DNA from: Desulfurococcales archaeon
GTDB lineage: Archaea > Thermoproteota > Thermoprotei_A > Sulfolobales > WAQK01
DNA: 64,000 nucleotides
Direction: 5' to 3'
NCBI GenBank assembly: GCA_027083135.1
Contig: JALWQH010000052.1
Coordinates: 1-64,000 of the forward strand
Part shown: in pieces, positions 45,358 through 52,768 of the stretch
Position numbering within the stretch: position 1 is the stretch's first letter
Layout: every line of letters begins with the position of its first letter
Translations under genes and position numbers: made by a program
Notes under the pieces: generated by a model
The model's input: the letters and a program-made list of their open reading frames with translations, nothing else
The model's database searches: none
What the model was told of the DNA's origin: nothing

Positions 45358-46455
45358 GTGCCGGCAGGAGCCGCTGACTGGATAACGGCTATATCGAACC
45401 TGGCCTTCATGATCATATTCCTCCTCATATTCCTTGGATTCAACCAGAAGTTCCAGGTTTACATATGGGGGAGGAATATCAGGGCCAGGCTAGCCATACT
45501 TGAACGCTACGCTAAGGAGTCGCGGGAGAAGGCTGAAAAAATGTTCAGCCAGGCTGGAGCAGAGAAGCCTAAGGAGGCTATGGATAAACTTGTAGAATAC
45601 TTTGTGATAGAGCCTGTATCACTGGAGCCTACGGATATTATTAGGAGACTTGAACATGTCCTGAACATCAGGGAAAAGCGGTTTAAAGGCGTGGTGGAGC
45701 GCTTCGCCCCTAAGGCCTCGGAGGTTGAGCGGAGCATAATAGAGACTGCCGCTGAGATAAGCGCAGCCCTCAACTTCCTCTACAAGATTGTGAGACACTA
45801 CCTCCTCTTCGGCGAGAAGACGAACAACTGGGTTCTAATAATGCAGCTTGAACTCATAATGCCGCAGCTTGTGAAGATGGCTGAAACGTACTTCAAAGCC
45901 ATGGATACATTTATTGAGGGAAAGCCTGTTGGAGACGGGCTGGGCCCCCTAGTTGCATACCGCCTCATAGGGACAGGTAATGCTAGGAGCATAGCCGAGG
46001 ACACTGTTATGGCTGAAATAGGCTTCGAGGGCCGCAAGCTAATAGTTGTTAAGGCTAAGGGGCCTGGAAGCAGTGTTGGGAAGCCAGGCGAGGCTGTTGC
46101 AAAGATTGCTGAGAGGCTTGGAGGAGACTTATCCATGATAATAACGGTTGATGCTGCCCTTAAGCTCGAGGGAGAGGAGACTGGAAGCATAGCTGAGGGC
46201 AGTGGGGCCGCAATAGGTGATCCCGGGCCTGAGAAAATAAAAATCGAGAGGGCTGCAGCCAGGTATAATATCCCTCTAAGAGCCATAGTGGTTAAGATGG
46301 CTATGGAGGAAGCCATCCAGGAGATGAAGGAGGAGGTTGTGAAGGCTGCTGACAAGGTTGTAGACATGATCAAGGACATAATATTAAGTGAGACCAGGGA
46401 AGGCGACAGGATATTGATAGCGGGAATAGGCAACACTATTGGAATAGCTCAGTGA
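45358..46455 (+). CDS. DUF1512-family archaeal membrane protein
   Basis: The 365-residue protein begins with one membrane helix (ISNLAFMIIFLLIFLGFNQKFQVYIWG). A long helical cytoplasmic region follows (ARLAILERYAKESREKAEKMFSQAG), then an alpha/beta domain (LIVVKAKGPGSSVGKPGEAV, LSMIITVDAALKLEGEETGSIAEGSGAAIGDPGPEK). I recognise this as the archaeal DUF1512 family, function unknown. The glycine-rich GDPGPEK and TREGDRILIAGIGNTIG stretches look like ligand- or nucleotide-contact loops. It is followed with near-contact by a zinc-ribbon membrane protein gene, so the two may act together. Confidence 0.78.
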   Translation: MPAGAADWITAISNLAFMIIFLLIFLGFNQKFQVYIWGRNIRARLAILERYAKESREKAEKMFSQAGAEKPKEAMDKLVEYFVIEPVSLEPTDIIRRLEHVLNIREKRFKGVVERFAPKASEVERSIIETAAEISAALNFLYKIVRHYLLFGEKTNNWVLIMQLELIMPQLVKMAETYFKAMDTFIEGKPVGDGLGPLVAYRLIGTGNARSIAEDTVMAEIGFEGRKLIVVKAKGPGSSVGKPGEAVAKIAERLGGDLSMIITVDAALKLEGEETGSIAEGSGAAIGDPGPEKIKIERAAARYNIPLRAIVVKMAMEEAIQEMKEEVVKAADKVVDMIKDIILSETREGDRILIAGIGNTIGIAQ

Positions 46456-46465
46456 GGTGACAGTG

Positions 46466-46756
46466 ATGGGGGGGCAGGATGCATGGTGGTTCATGAGCCT
46501 CCTTGCACTCATATTCCTCGCTGCCGCGAGCCTCACACCCCTTCTAACACCGAGAAAGAAGGAGGAAAAATGGAAGAGTATAACGAGGGTTAAATGCATG
46601 TCATGCGGCTACACTGAGGAGAGAGACTTCACCAAGGGAGACTATGTGGGTAAAATAGTTGGTAAGTGCCCTAAATGCGGAGGACAGCTAGTAGTTGATG
46701 CGATATTCAGGCGTAAGGAGGAGCCCTCTAAGGCTGACAGGCAAGGCAAGCTTTAA
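46466..46756 (+). CDS. Small membrane-anchored zinc-ribbon protein
   Basis: The protein of about 96 residues has one N-terminal hydrophobic helix (WWFMSLLALIFLAAASLTPLL) and a cytoplasmic zinc ribbon CMSCGYTEERDF...CPKCGGQLV. I prefer the ATG at 46466 to the track start at 46457, because GAGGTGA (46454-46460) is ideally spaced five bases before it. It follows the DUF1512 gene closely and is probably co-translated with it. Function unknown. The ribbon may bind RNA, protein or only zinc. Confidence 0.75.
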   Translation: MGGQDAWWFMSLLALIFLAAASLTPLLTPRKKEEKWKSITRVKCMSCGYTEERDFTKGDYVGKIVGKCPKCGGQLVVDAIFRRKEEPSKADRQGKL

Positions 46757-46783
46757 TAACCATACAGCATTCCAGAGGATTTC

Positions 46784-46912
46784 GGCCCGACCCGGCCATA
46801 GCGGCCGGGCAACACCCGGACTCGTATCGATCCCGGAAGTTAAGCCGGCCGCGTTGGGGCTCCCCGTATGGTCCGAGAGGCCATGCAGGGGCCCCAAGCC
46901 GGGATCGGGCCA
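46784..46912 (+). rRNA. rrf: 5S ribosomal RNA
   Basis: The GC-rich segment matches archaeal 5S rRNA. It has a terminal stem GGCCCGA/TCGGGCC, the conserved GGCCATAGCGGCCGGG, CACCCGGACTCG and CCCGGAAGTTAAGCC elements, and the helix IV-V region GGGGCTCCCCGTATGGTCCGAGAGGCC. A TATA-like CTTTAATAAC (46751-46760) is centred about 27 bases before the first base. It is separate from 16S/23S, as usual in crenarchaea. The ORF-track frames across it are spurious. End positions are accurate to a few bases. Confidence 0.95.
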
Positions 46913-46961
46913 CAAAGCCGTTATCCACGCCTTAAAGATCAGCTTCCTATAGGAGTAGGCT

Positions 46962-47900
46962 TCACTGCCATGAAGATGATAGTTCTATCATTTTCTCCAG
47001 CAGCATTACTCCGTTCTGCATGCTCACCTTTATTGATTCTGGGCTCCAAGGCGAGCCTGTTAGGCCGCTATCAGATATTACAGCTATTTTTATGAATGGT
47101 ATGCCTAGCCTGTAGCATGTTAGGCCGAAGCCGTAGGCCTCCATCTCCTCAGCATCTGTTCCAAGCTCCTCATGTATTCTTTCAATATAGGTGCTGTTAG
47201 CAGTCCATATGTCGGCTGAGGCTATGGTTCCGTTAAGCCATACTTTAGGCTTGTATGGCTTCTTTGATCCTATTAGATCTGCTGGTGTTTCTGGAAGCTT
47301 TATGGCCTCTGCGGCTCTTGAAGCTAGGCTTAATAGTTTTGCTGAGCAGTTGAGGTATAGGAATTTCATCCAAGTGGTGTTTGGAAACGTTATGCCTAGC
47401 CTCATGTATCTCCACTTAGTATAGCTTGTATACATCCTGTTGCCATAGGGAATTATTCTAGCAGCAACTATGACGTCGCCTGTATCATGGTTAAATGCGT
47501 GGCTTCCAGAAGTACCTATATCGACAAACCATGTCACATTGAATAGAATGTGAGTCGCCTCCACAGCTCCTGCAGCAGCCTCCTCCCCTATTCCTGAGAT
47601 AACCAGTACTACAGGCTTGCCCGCCATTATACCAGTAGTGAAATTGTAGCCGAGGGCTGCGAAACTCCTCTTATTAGTAATCCTGCTTAGAACATATTTT
47701 GCCTCAGAGGGCATGGCTACAAGGATGCCTACTCTAGGAGTATTATCGTAGAGTGCCACGAATTCTGCATTGCCTCCCAGCACCTTCTCGGCGCCCCTAG
47801 TGTTCACGCCGTACTTGTAGCCTGCATAGAAGAAGCCTATAACAATAACCACTATAAATAGGGATAAATAGAGCCTCCTACCCCTCACATCCCCCACCAT
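46962..47900 (-). CDS. Membrane-anchored nucleoside phosphorylase/nucleosidase-like protein facing outside
   Basis: The 312-residue protein has an N-terminal signal-anchor (LYLSLFIVVIVIGFFYAGYKYG). A PNP_UDP-family domain follows: RVGILVAMPSEAKYVL, VVLVISGIGEEAAAGAVEATHIL, FVDIGTSGSHAFNHDTGDVIVAARI and the active-site region DAEEMEAYGFGLTCYRLGIPFIKIAVISD. Several NxT/NxS sequons (NFT, NVT, NTT, NGT, NST) support an extracytoplasmic location. It would cleave nucleosides outside the cell for base uptake. The anchor on this normally cytoplasmic enzyme fold is unusual. Confidence 0.82.
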   Translation of the reverse strand: MVGDVRGRRLYLSLFIVVIVIGFFYAGYKYGVNTRGAEKVLGGNAEFVALYDNTPRVGILVAMPSEAKYVLSRITNKRSFAALGYNFTTGIMAGKPVVLVISGIGEEAAAGAVEATHILFNVTWFVDIGTSGSHAFNHDTGDVIVAARIIPYGNRMYTSYTKWRYMRLGITFPNTTWMKFLYLNCSAKLLSLASRAAEAIKLPETPADLIGSKKPYKPKVWLNGTIASADIWTANSTYIERIHEELGTDAEEMEAYGFGLTCYRLGIPFIKIAVISDSGLTGSPWSPESIKVSMQNGVMLLEKMIELSSSWQ

Positions 47901-47944
47901 GCTTCACACTTAACACACATATAATTAAAGATTACTTTGAATAC

Positions 47945-47975
47945 ATGTTTAAAATTTACATATATGATTAAACAT
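47945..47975. promoter_or_regulatory. AT-rich inverted repeat between divergent nucleosidase and amidohydrolase genes
   Basis: Arms ATGTTTAA (47945-47952) and TTAAACAT (47968-47975) are perfect 8-bp inverted copies separated by 15 bp of AT-rich DNA. They are centred in the 138-bp spacer between divergent genes at 47900 and 48039. This is also where TATA boxes would be expected. It may be an operator for joint control or chance in AT-rich DNA. Confidence 0.3.
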
Positions 47976-48038
47976 CCATACCAGCCGTTGGGGTAAGATA
48001 TTATTCCGTGGGGCTTACAGTGTGACTGGCGCTGGACT

Positions 48039-49622
48039 TTGAGGGTTGTAGGCCTAGTTAATGGGAGAATATACATATCATATAGGCCGCTTAGAAAGGC
48101 TGAGGGGCTGGTCTTCTCCTCGGGGAGAATACTGTATGTAGGCTCATCTGAGAAGGCCGGAGATATTGCGAGGAGCCTTGGAGGAGTTGTAAGGGATCTT
48201 GAGGGCAGGGTGGTTACGCCTGGCTTCATAGATGTGCATATGCATGCTGATGGCCTAGGCCTAGCCTTAAGATCACTGGATCTCAGGGGTGTTCGCTCCA
48301 TAGCTGAGCTAAGGGAGAGGCTTAGAAAATATTATGAGGAGCATGGCGAGGCATCCTGGATTATTGGCAGAGGCTGGGATCAAGAGTTATTCGCTGAGAA
48401 AAGGTGGCCTACCCGCTGGGATCTAGATGACATTGCTCCAGACAAGCCTGTCCTGCTTGTCAGGGTATGCGGGCATGCAGCCGTAGCTAATACTAAGGCC
48501 CTAGAGGCTGCAGGACTACTCGAGAATCCTCCAGGCGACCTCGTGTTTAGGCGGGATGAGGAGGGCAGGCTTACAGGCCTAGTCGTAGAGCATGGTGTAG
48601 GATACTTGAGATCCAAGGTTGAATTCACTGATGAAGAGGCTGAGAGAATGCTGGAGGAGGCGATGATGCATGCAGCCTCTCTTGGAGTCACAACCCTCGG
48701 CTTTGTTTCCTGTAGTCCTAGGATGCTGGGCCTGCTTGAGAAGATTAGGCTTAGGCTAGGCAGACTGCCTGTGAGGATTAGAGTATACCTCTCCAAGGAT
48801 GCTGTCGAACCGCTCCTGAAGCTGGGTTTGAGGAGGGGGTTAGGCGGCCCATACCTTAAGATCATGGGGGTAAAGCTTTTCACTGATGGATCCCTGGGCG
48901 CCAGAACGGCCCTGCTCTCAGAGCCATACGAGGATGATCCTGCAACGAGCGGTGTAGCTGTAGTAGGAGAAGAGGAGCTTGAAAGCCTAGTAGAGAGGAT
49001 TAGCAGGGCGGGCCTACAGCTAGCCGTACACGCCATAGGAGATAAGGCCGTTGACATGGTTCTTAAAGCCTACTCAAAACTGGGGGAAGGAGTTGTTAGG
49101 ATGCGTCACAGAGTGGAGCATGCCTCCATACTGAGGCCAGAGCAGGTTAAACTCATGGCGGAGCTGGGAGCAGCCGCAGCGGTGCAGCCCCGCTTCGCAG
49201 TATCCGACTGGTGGGCTGTGCAGAGGCTGGGGGAGAGGAGAGCAGCCTGGATATACCCCTTCAAAACCATGCTTAAGGCAGGCATACCCCTAGGATTCTC
49301 AACGGATGCTCCTGTAGAGCCCCTTAACCCATGGGAAACAATCTATGCTGCTGTAACCAGAGGCGAGGCTGAGGGCGTAGAGCTAGCATCACTTACACCT
49401 CAGGAGAAACTGGAGATAGGTGAGGCGCTTGACGCCTACACTAGGGGATCAGCCTACCTCCTCCACGAGGAAGACATGATTGGAGAATTAAGGCCAGGCA
49501 TGTATGCCGACCTCGTAGTGCTGGATAAAGACCCCTTCGAGGTGGATGCAAATGAGCTTAGAAGAATCAAAGTGCTGGAAACAGTGGTGGGAGGAGAAAC
49601 CGTGTACAGAATTAATGGTTGA
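48039..49622 (+). CDS. Amidohydrolase of the YtcJ/NfdA-like group (metal-dependent)
   Basis: The 527-residue TIM-barrel amidohydrolase has a small beta domain NGRIYISYRPLRKAEGLVFSSGRILYVG, metal ligands TPGFIDVHMHADG (HxH), later LAVHAIGDKAVDM and MRHRVEHASIL (His) and the final Asp in GFSTDAPVEPLNPWETI. LRPGMYADLVVLDKDPF is the usual C-terminal strand set. This group hydrolyses N-formyl or amide bonds, and natural substrates are mostly unknown. The TTG start gives MRVVGLVNG. It lies just before the tRNA-Pro integration site. Confidence 0.85.
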   Translation: MRVVGLVNGRIYISYRPLRKAEGLVFSSGRILYVGSSEKAGDIARSLGGVVRDLEGRVVTPGFIDVHMHADGLGLALRSLDLRGVRSIAELRERLRKYYEEHGEASWIIGRGWDQELFAEKRWPTRWDLDDIAPDKPVLLVRVCGHAAVANTKALEAAGLLENPPGDLVFRRDEEGRLTGLVVEHGVGYLRSKVEFTDEEAERMLEEAMMHAASLGVTTLGFVSCSPRMLGLLEKIRLRLGRLPVRIRVYLSKDAVEPLLKLGLRRGLGGPYLKIMGVKLFTDGSLGARTALLSEPYEDDPATSGVAVVGEEELESLVERISRAGLQLAVHAIGDKAVDMVLKAYSKLGEGVVRMRHRVEHASILRPEQVKLMAELGAAAAVQPRFAVSDWWAVQRLGERRAAWIYPFKTMLKAGIPLGFSTDAPVEPLNPWETIYAAVTRGEAEGVELASLTPQEKLEIGEALDAYTRGSAYLLHEEDMIGELRPGMYADLVVLDKDPFEVDANELRRIKVLETVVGGETVYRING

Positions 49623-49825
49623 ATATTATCCTGCCACTATTTCTGATAATGGTTTTCTCTAAGTACATGGATTCTCATACTTCTCACAGGCATCGTGGAC
49701 TGCATCGAAGGAGACAAGGGTATTCAGCTCCTAAGAAGCAATAATCACGGGGAGATCAAGGGTTCAGTCGAATAACATATGAAGTCTTCCAGGGATCCCA
49801 TAACTTTAGGGCATGGAGATGTTAG

Positions 49826-49870
49826 GTTTGCTTGGTGGGGCCGCGGGGATTTGAACCCCGGACCACGGGG
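49826..49870 (-). repeat. Left attachment site: orphan 3' half of tRNA-Pro
   Basis: These 45 bases are identical to 51084-51128. On the minus strand they encode the 3' side of the anticodon stem, the variable region, the T arm (CGGGG TTCAAAT CCCCG), the acceptor 3' strand CGGCCCC, discriminator A and CCA, but no 5' half. The sequence diverges right after CCACGGGG. It is therefore a tRNA fragment produced by integration and not a functional tRNA. Confidence 0.88.
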
Positions 49871-49994
49871 CTCCAGCAATATGCCAGGTTCTATTCAGCA
49901 GGCATATAGCTGATATGCCAAGTTAGTAAAGTGATGTTCAACTAGTGTTGTCAAGTCAGCTATTAGCTAAAACTTGATATGCCACGACATGGCA
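49871..49994. repeat. Left-end ATATGCCA motif cluster and nested inverted repeat
   Basis: ATATGCCA occurs at 49879-49886, 49913-49920 and 49977-49984, and inverted as GGCATAT at 49901-49907. A nested dyad with outer arms TCAAGT (49951) and ACTTGA (49972) surrounds AGCT...AGCT, and TGCCA/TGGCA pair at 49980-49994. The motif cluster next to an attachment site resembles arm-type recombinase or accessory-factor binding sites. Related copies occur at the other end (51010-51041). Confidence 0.5.
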
Positions 49995-50013
49995 TTTATT
50001 ATCATGGGTACGT

Positions 50014-50415
50014 CTATGTAGTTCTGCTATGGGGTTGTCTCTCTATCTTCTCTTTTACGTACTTTAGCGCTTCCTTAAATGCTTCTTCAATTTCTCCAGG
50101 ATAATGGTATGGCTTTACTATATGATCGTGTTTTTCGTGGAAGTGATGAGGAAAAGTTGATATATGTCTATGTGCTTCATGTGGTGTATTATCCCATCGA
50201 TATATGGTACCATCTATGTGACGCCTCTCCCAATGTATGGCGTATCTATTAGGCAGTCTCCGCGAAATCCATACATCAATAAAGCTTTCATCGATGAAGT
50301 ATATTCTTAATTTACCATACACTATCTCTGTATCAATAACTATTTCTGGATATAAGCTGATAGCAAGCTCTCTAAGCCTCTCAAGTATCTCATCCATATT
50401 ATCGCTTTCACTCAC
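50014..50415 (-). CDS. Putative toxin of the TumE/DUF6516-like family
   Basis: The 133-residue protein has a central YIFI-type beta-strand pair (IVYGKLRIYFIDESFIDVWISRR) and the motif TIYRWDNTPHEAHRHISTFPHHFHEKHDHI. The WDN-PH...STFPHH-H signature is that of a small family paired with an upstream antitoxin-like gene and described as TumE toxin (DUF6516). The C-terminal helix EEAFKEALKYVKEKIERQ completes the domain. The GTG start overlaps the antitoxin stop by four bases, typical of TA operons. Family identification is from memory of the motif. Toxicity in this organism is inference. Confidence 0.72.
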   Translation of the reverse strand: MSESDNMDEILERLRELAISLYPEIVIDTEIVYGKLRIYFIDESFIDVWISRRLPNRYAIHWERRHIDGTIYRWDNTPHEAHRHISTFPHHFHEKHDHIVKPYHYPGEIEEAFKEALKYVKEKIERQPHSRTT

Positions 50416-50708
50416 TCCCTTGTGCCCTCCAATTCCTCTAAAAGGTTCTTTAACTTCTCCTCTCGGTCAAGTAAGTAATCGAGACGAGTAAGATCCTCAA
50501 AGACCTTTGTTTCCTCTAGTTCTCCTCGCCTAATCTTCTCGTCAAGTTCTTCAATACTCGATACACCGTATCGAGCCATAATGAGTTTAGATTCCGACTT
50601 AACATGTCTAAGCTCGGATAAAATATACTGGCGTAACGCTTCTCTTTCTAGTACATCCTCTTCAACGCCAAGTATCTTAGATGCCCTTTTATATAATAGA
50701 CTAGCCAA
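50412..50708 (-). CDS. Putative antitoxin partner (TumA-like helical protein)
   Basis: The 98-residue, wholly helical acidic protein (YKRASKILGVEEDVLEREAL, YGVSSIEELDEKIRRGELEE, LDREEKLKNLLEELEG) is encoded directly upstream of the TumE-like gene with 4-bp overlap. The segment MARYGVSSIEELDEKIRRGELEE is the type seen in antitoxins that accompany this toxin family. The start is TTG at 50708, with AGGA upstream and a TATA-like TAAAGTATAATTAG about 40 bases farther up. The antitoxin-first order fits autoregulated TA loci. Confidence 0.65.
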   Translation of the reverse strand: MASLLYKRASKILGVEEDVLEREALRQYILSELRHVKSESKLIMARYGVSSIEELDEKIRRGELEETKVFEDLTRLDYLLDREEKLKNLLEELEGTRE

Positions 50709-50818
50709 TTCCTAGCACCATCGTCTCTAATTATACTTTAAGATGCCAGCCCTCATAATTCTAACGCTAAGACTTTAAACCCTAACGATGCAACACATTG
50801 TAATAATCCACTAATGTA

Positions 50819-50956
50819 TTAAGCTTCTTCCACTATTACACTTATTGTCATGCTACTTATCTCGCTTGAGAACCCACCTATACCCTCTTTATCTCTGATT
50901 TTAATTTCTTCAATAAGCTCATAGAATTCTTTGAAAACATAACTATTCGAGCCTCC
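50819..50956 (-). pseudogene. Startless open frame, possible gene remnant inside the element
   Basis: Between the antitoxin gene and the right attachment site the minus strand has an open frame of 45 codons ending in TAA. It reads SYVFKEFYELIEEI...GFSSEISSMTISVIVEE. It lacks any ATG, GTG or TTG near its beginning (a TGA stop comes first), so it is not a complete gene. It may be the 3' end of a gene lost when the element shrank, or chance in AT-rich DNA. I do not recognise the peptide. The rest of 50709-51083 shows no other gene. Confidence 0.3.
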
Positions 50957-51009
50957 TCACTTTCCTAAGTCTGTTTTATTGGAAAATCAAGACACAAGAG
51001 TTCATGTGC

Positions 51010-51041
51010 GATACGCCAGTCTAAAAATGTAGTATGCCAGG
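51010..51041. repeat. Right-end variants of the ATATGCCA motif
   Basis: GATACGCCAG (51010-51019) and GTATGCCAGG (51032-51041) resemble the left-end ATATGCCA(G/A)G copies, in the same orientation. They lie 43-74 bases from the right attachment repeat. Occurrence at both ends of the element and proximity to the att sites support a recombination role. The match is partial. Confidence 0.4.
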
Positions 51042-51090
51042 TCACCTAGCATCGATTAGAAGTATGGAGAAGCAAGTATATGTGTTTGCT

Positions 51091-51168
51091 TGGTGGGGCC
51101 GCGGGGATTTGAACCCCGGACCACGGGGGCCCAAGCCCCGCATCCTGGCCAAGCTAGACGACGGCCCC
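51091..51168 (-). tRNA. tRNA-Pro (anticodon TGG), CCA encoded; integration target
   Basis: A complete cloverleaf lies on the minus strand. The acceptor is GGGGCCG/CGGCCCC. The anticodon stem CGGGG/CCCCG has loop CTTGGGC (T33 then TGG). The T arm is CGGGG TTCAAAT CCCCG, followed by discriminator A and CCA. No intron is seen. Its last 38 bases are part of the 45-bp repeat found again at 49826-49870, so integration left the tRNA intact. A TATA-like CTAAAAACC lies about 30 bases upstream (near 51196-51204). Confidence 0.95.
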
Positions 51169-51182
51169 CATAATCTCTGAGG

Positions 51183-51575
51183 TTACCGGGCTTGGTTTTT
51201 AGTGTTGCTGGTTTCCCTCCTATGCCTATGCTTATAGTATATGTGTAGCGCTAGGGCCAGTGGGCTGTTTAATCTTAGGCCGCAGATGGGGCACTGAGTC
51301 TGCTCTCCGATCTCCTCAAGTATCTCCTGGATCTCCTTTGGCTCAACCTGCACTCCTTGAGGCTTGAGATCCGCTATATCTCCAGCTAGCTGCGATGTTC
51401 CTATTAGGTACCATTTCCTCTGTGTTCTAAGCTTTATCTCTTCTCCGGTGTATAGGTATATGACTATGTAGCTTCCCCTCGATCTATCTTCGAAGGACAC
51501 ATATTCGACGGGGATCCCTGCCTCTCTCAGCTCTCTTAGAAGCTCTGTGGCCATGGTGTCCCTATACGTGCTCAT
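51183..51575 (-). CDS. C2H2 zinc-finger protein
   Basis: The 130-residue protein has an N-terminal alpha/beta part (TELLRELREAGIPVEYVSFEDRSRGSYIVIYLYTGEEIKLRTQRKWYLIG) and a C-terminal classic C2H2 finger CPICGLRLNSPLALALHIYYKHRH (C-x2-C, H-x4-H-type end). A basic tail follows. Single-finger proteins of this kind are common in crenarchaea and their viruses and probably bind DNA or RNA. It is transcribed towards the tRNA-Pro gene, 14 bp away, just outside the element. Target unknown. Confidence 0.75.
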   Translation of the reverse strand: MSTYRDTMATELLRELREAGIPVEYVSFEDRSRGSYIVIYLYTGEEIKLRTQRKWYLIGTSQLAGDIADLKPQGVQVEPKEIQEILEEIGEQTQCPICGLRLNSPLALALHIYYKHRHRRETSNTKNQAR

Positions 51576-51688
51576 AGCCTACACCCTGTTTCGGAGGCTG
51601 GGCTGAGGCTACGCATATATAAGTGCTGTGCTCCTAGAATAACTACCTTTTAATTTAGTGGGCCCTGCATTGTTCTCGGTGATATATT

Positions 51689-52768
51689 TTGCCTGCATAC
51701 AGGGATAGGAGAATCAAGGTTATTGGAAAGGCAGGTGTTAATGCCCTGGTTATAGGGTATCCAGCTAACATGAGGTATCTTGTAGGAGTGGGGCTTGAGA
51801 CCTATGAGAGGCCCTGCCTACTCCTGGCTAATAGGGATCACGCTATATTGCTTGCCCCTGAACTAGAGGCTGAGAGAGCTCGGAAAGCCTCCGTTAACGA
51901 CTTAATACTCTATGGAGATGACGATAATCCTTATCGAATAGTGGCTGAAGCCTTGGAGGACATGGTGCCCAGGAAAGGCGTGGTAGGCTTTGACGGATGG
52001 ATGCCCCTTAAACACTATATACGTATAGTGGAGAACCTGGATGTGAGGACAGTCTTGGTGGATGAGGCGCTGTATAGTGTTAGAGAGGTTAAAGATGAGG
52101 AGGAGATAAGGATTCTACGCCGATCTGCTGATCTCCTACAGGAGATCTTTGAGCGCATTCCAGGATTATTGGAGAAGGGTATAAGTGAAGCAGATCTGGC
52201 ATTTGAGCTTGCAAGAATTGCTGCTGGGAGGGGGGCAGAGGATGCCCATGCACTCGTCCAGTTCGCTGAGAACTCAGCTATACCTCATCACACGTATTCT
52301 GCGAGAACTCTGAGGCAAGGTGAACTCGTGTTGGTTGACATGGTTCTAAGCCTGAATGGATACTACTCAGATATAACCAGGATGTTCAGCCTCGGAGAGC
52401 CTCCTAGAGAAGCCGTCAAAATAGCTAGAATAGTGGGTGAGGCTAACAGGGCTGCACGGCTTAAAGCGTCACCAGGTGTTAAGGCAGGCATAGTTGACGA
52501 GGCGGCGCGCCGCGTGATAGATACGGCAGGATATGGGGATTATTTTACTCATCGTACAGGCCATGGACTGGGATTAGAGGTTCATGAAAGACCCTTCATA
52601 GCCCCTGGAAGCAGCGTGGTCTTATCTGAGGGAATGGTATTCACAGTGGAGCCAGGAATATATCTGACAGGACGCTTCGGGGTTAGAATAGAGGATGACG
52701 TGGTGGTCACGGAAAATGGTGTAGAGGTTCTGACAGGCAGGTTGCCTAGGAAAATAATTGCTGTCTAG
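51689..52768 (+). CDS. pepQ: Xaa-Pro dipeptidase (M24B family)
   Basis: The 359-residue proline dipeptidase/aminopeptidase P homologue has an N-terminal creatinase-like domain (NALVIGYPANMRYLVGVGLETYERPCLLLAN). The pita-bread metal site is LVLVDMVLSLNGYYSDITRMF (two Asp), HRTGHGLGLEVHERPF (His), MVFTVEPGIYL (Glu) and GVRIEDDVVVT (Glu). It digests short proline-containing peptides in the cytoplasm and would complement the peptide importer at 55-58.7 kb. TTG start at 51689, with GGTGAT seven bases upstream. Confidence 0.92.
   Translation: MPAYRDRRIKVIGKAGVNALVIGYPANMRYLVGVGLETYERPCLLLANRDHAILLAPELEAERARKASVNDLILYGDDDNPYRIVAEALEDMVPRKGVVGFDGWMPLKHYIRIVENLDVRTVLVDEALYSVREVKDEEEIRILRRSADLLQEIFERIPGLLEKGISEADLAFELARIAAGRGAEDAHALVQFAENSAIPHHTYSARTLRQGELVLVDMVLSLNGYYSDITRMFSLGEPPREAVKIARIVGEANRAARLKASPGVKAGIVDEAARRVIDTAGYGDYFTHRTGHGLGLEVHERPFIAPGSSVVLSEGMVFTVEPGIYLTGRFGVRIEDDVVVTENGVEVLTGRLPRKIIAV

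Larger units (their letters stand above)
49826..51128. mobile_element. Mini integrative element inserted at tRNA-Pro, carrying a TumE/TumA-like pair
   Basis: The 1.3-kb segment is flanked by a perfect 45-bp direct repeat (49826-49870 and 51084-51128). It consists of the 3' half of tRNA-Pro plus seven bases downstream. The intact tRNA lies at the right border and the orphan 3' half at the left, which is the arrangement left by site-specific integration into a tRNA gene. Inside are a toxin-antitoxin-like gene pair, a short open frame without a start, and repeated ATATGCCA motifs near the ends. No integrase or replication gene is visible, so it is non-autonomous, a decayed remnant, or mobilised in trans. 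Its interior is visibly more AT-rich than its neighbours. Confidence 0.75.

Noticed and set aside
46688-47095. ORFs across the 5S rRNA region
   Set aside because: The GC-rich sequence is clearly 5S rRNA. The frames arise from its composition.
49649-49744. 31-codon basic ORF before the left attachment site
   Set aside because: It reads MVFSKYMDSHTSH with many Arg/His and superficially resembles a ribosomal protein start, but no family matches and no ribosome-binding site is seen. Probably chance. The rest of 49623-49825 holds nothing I can support.
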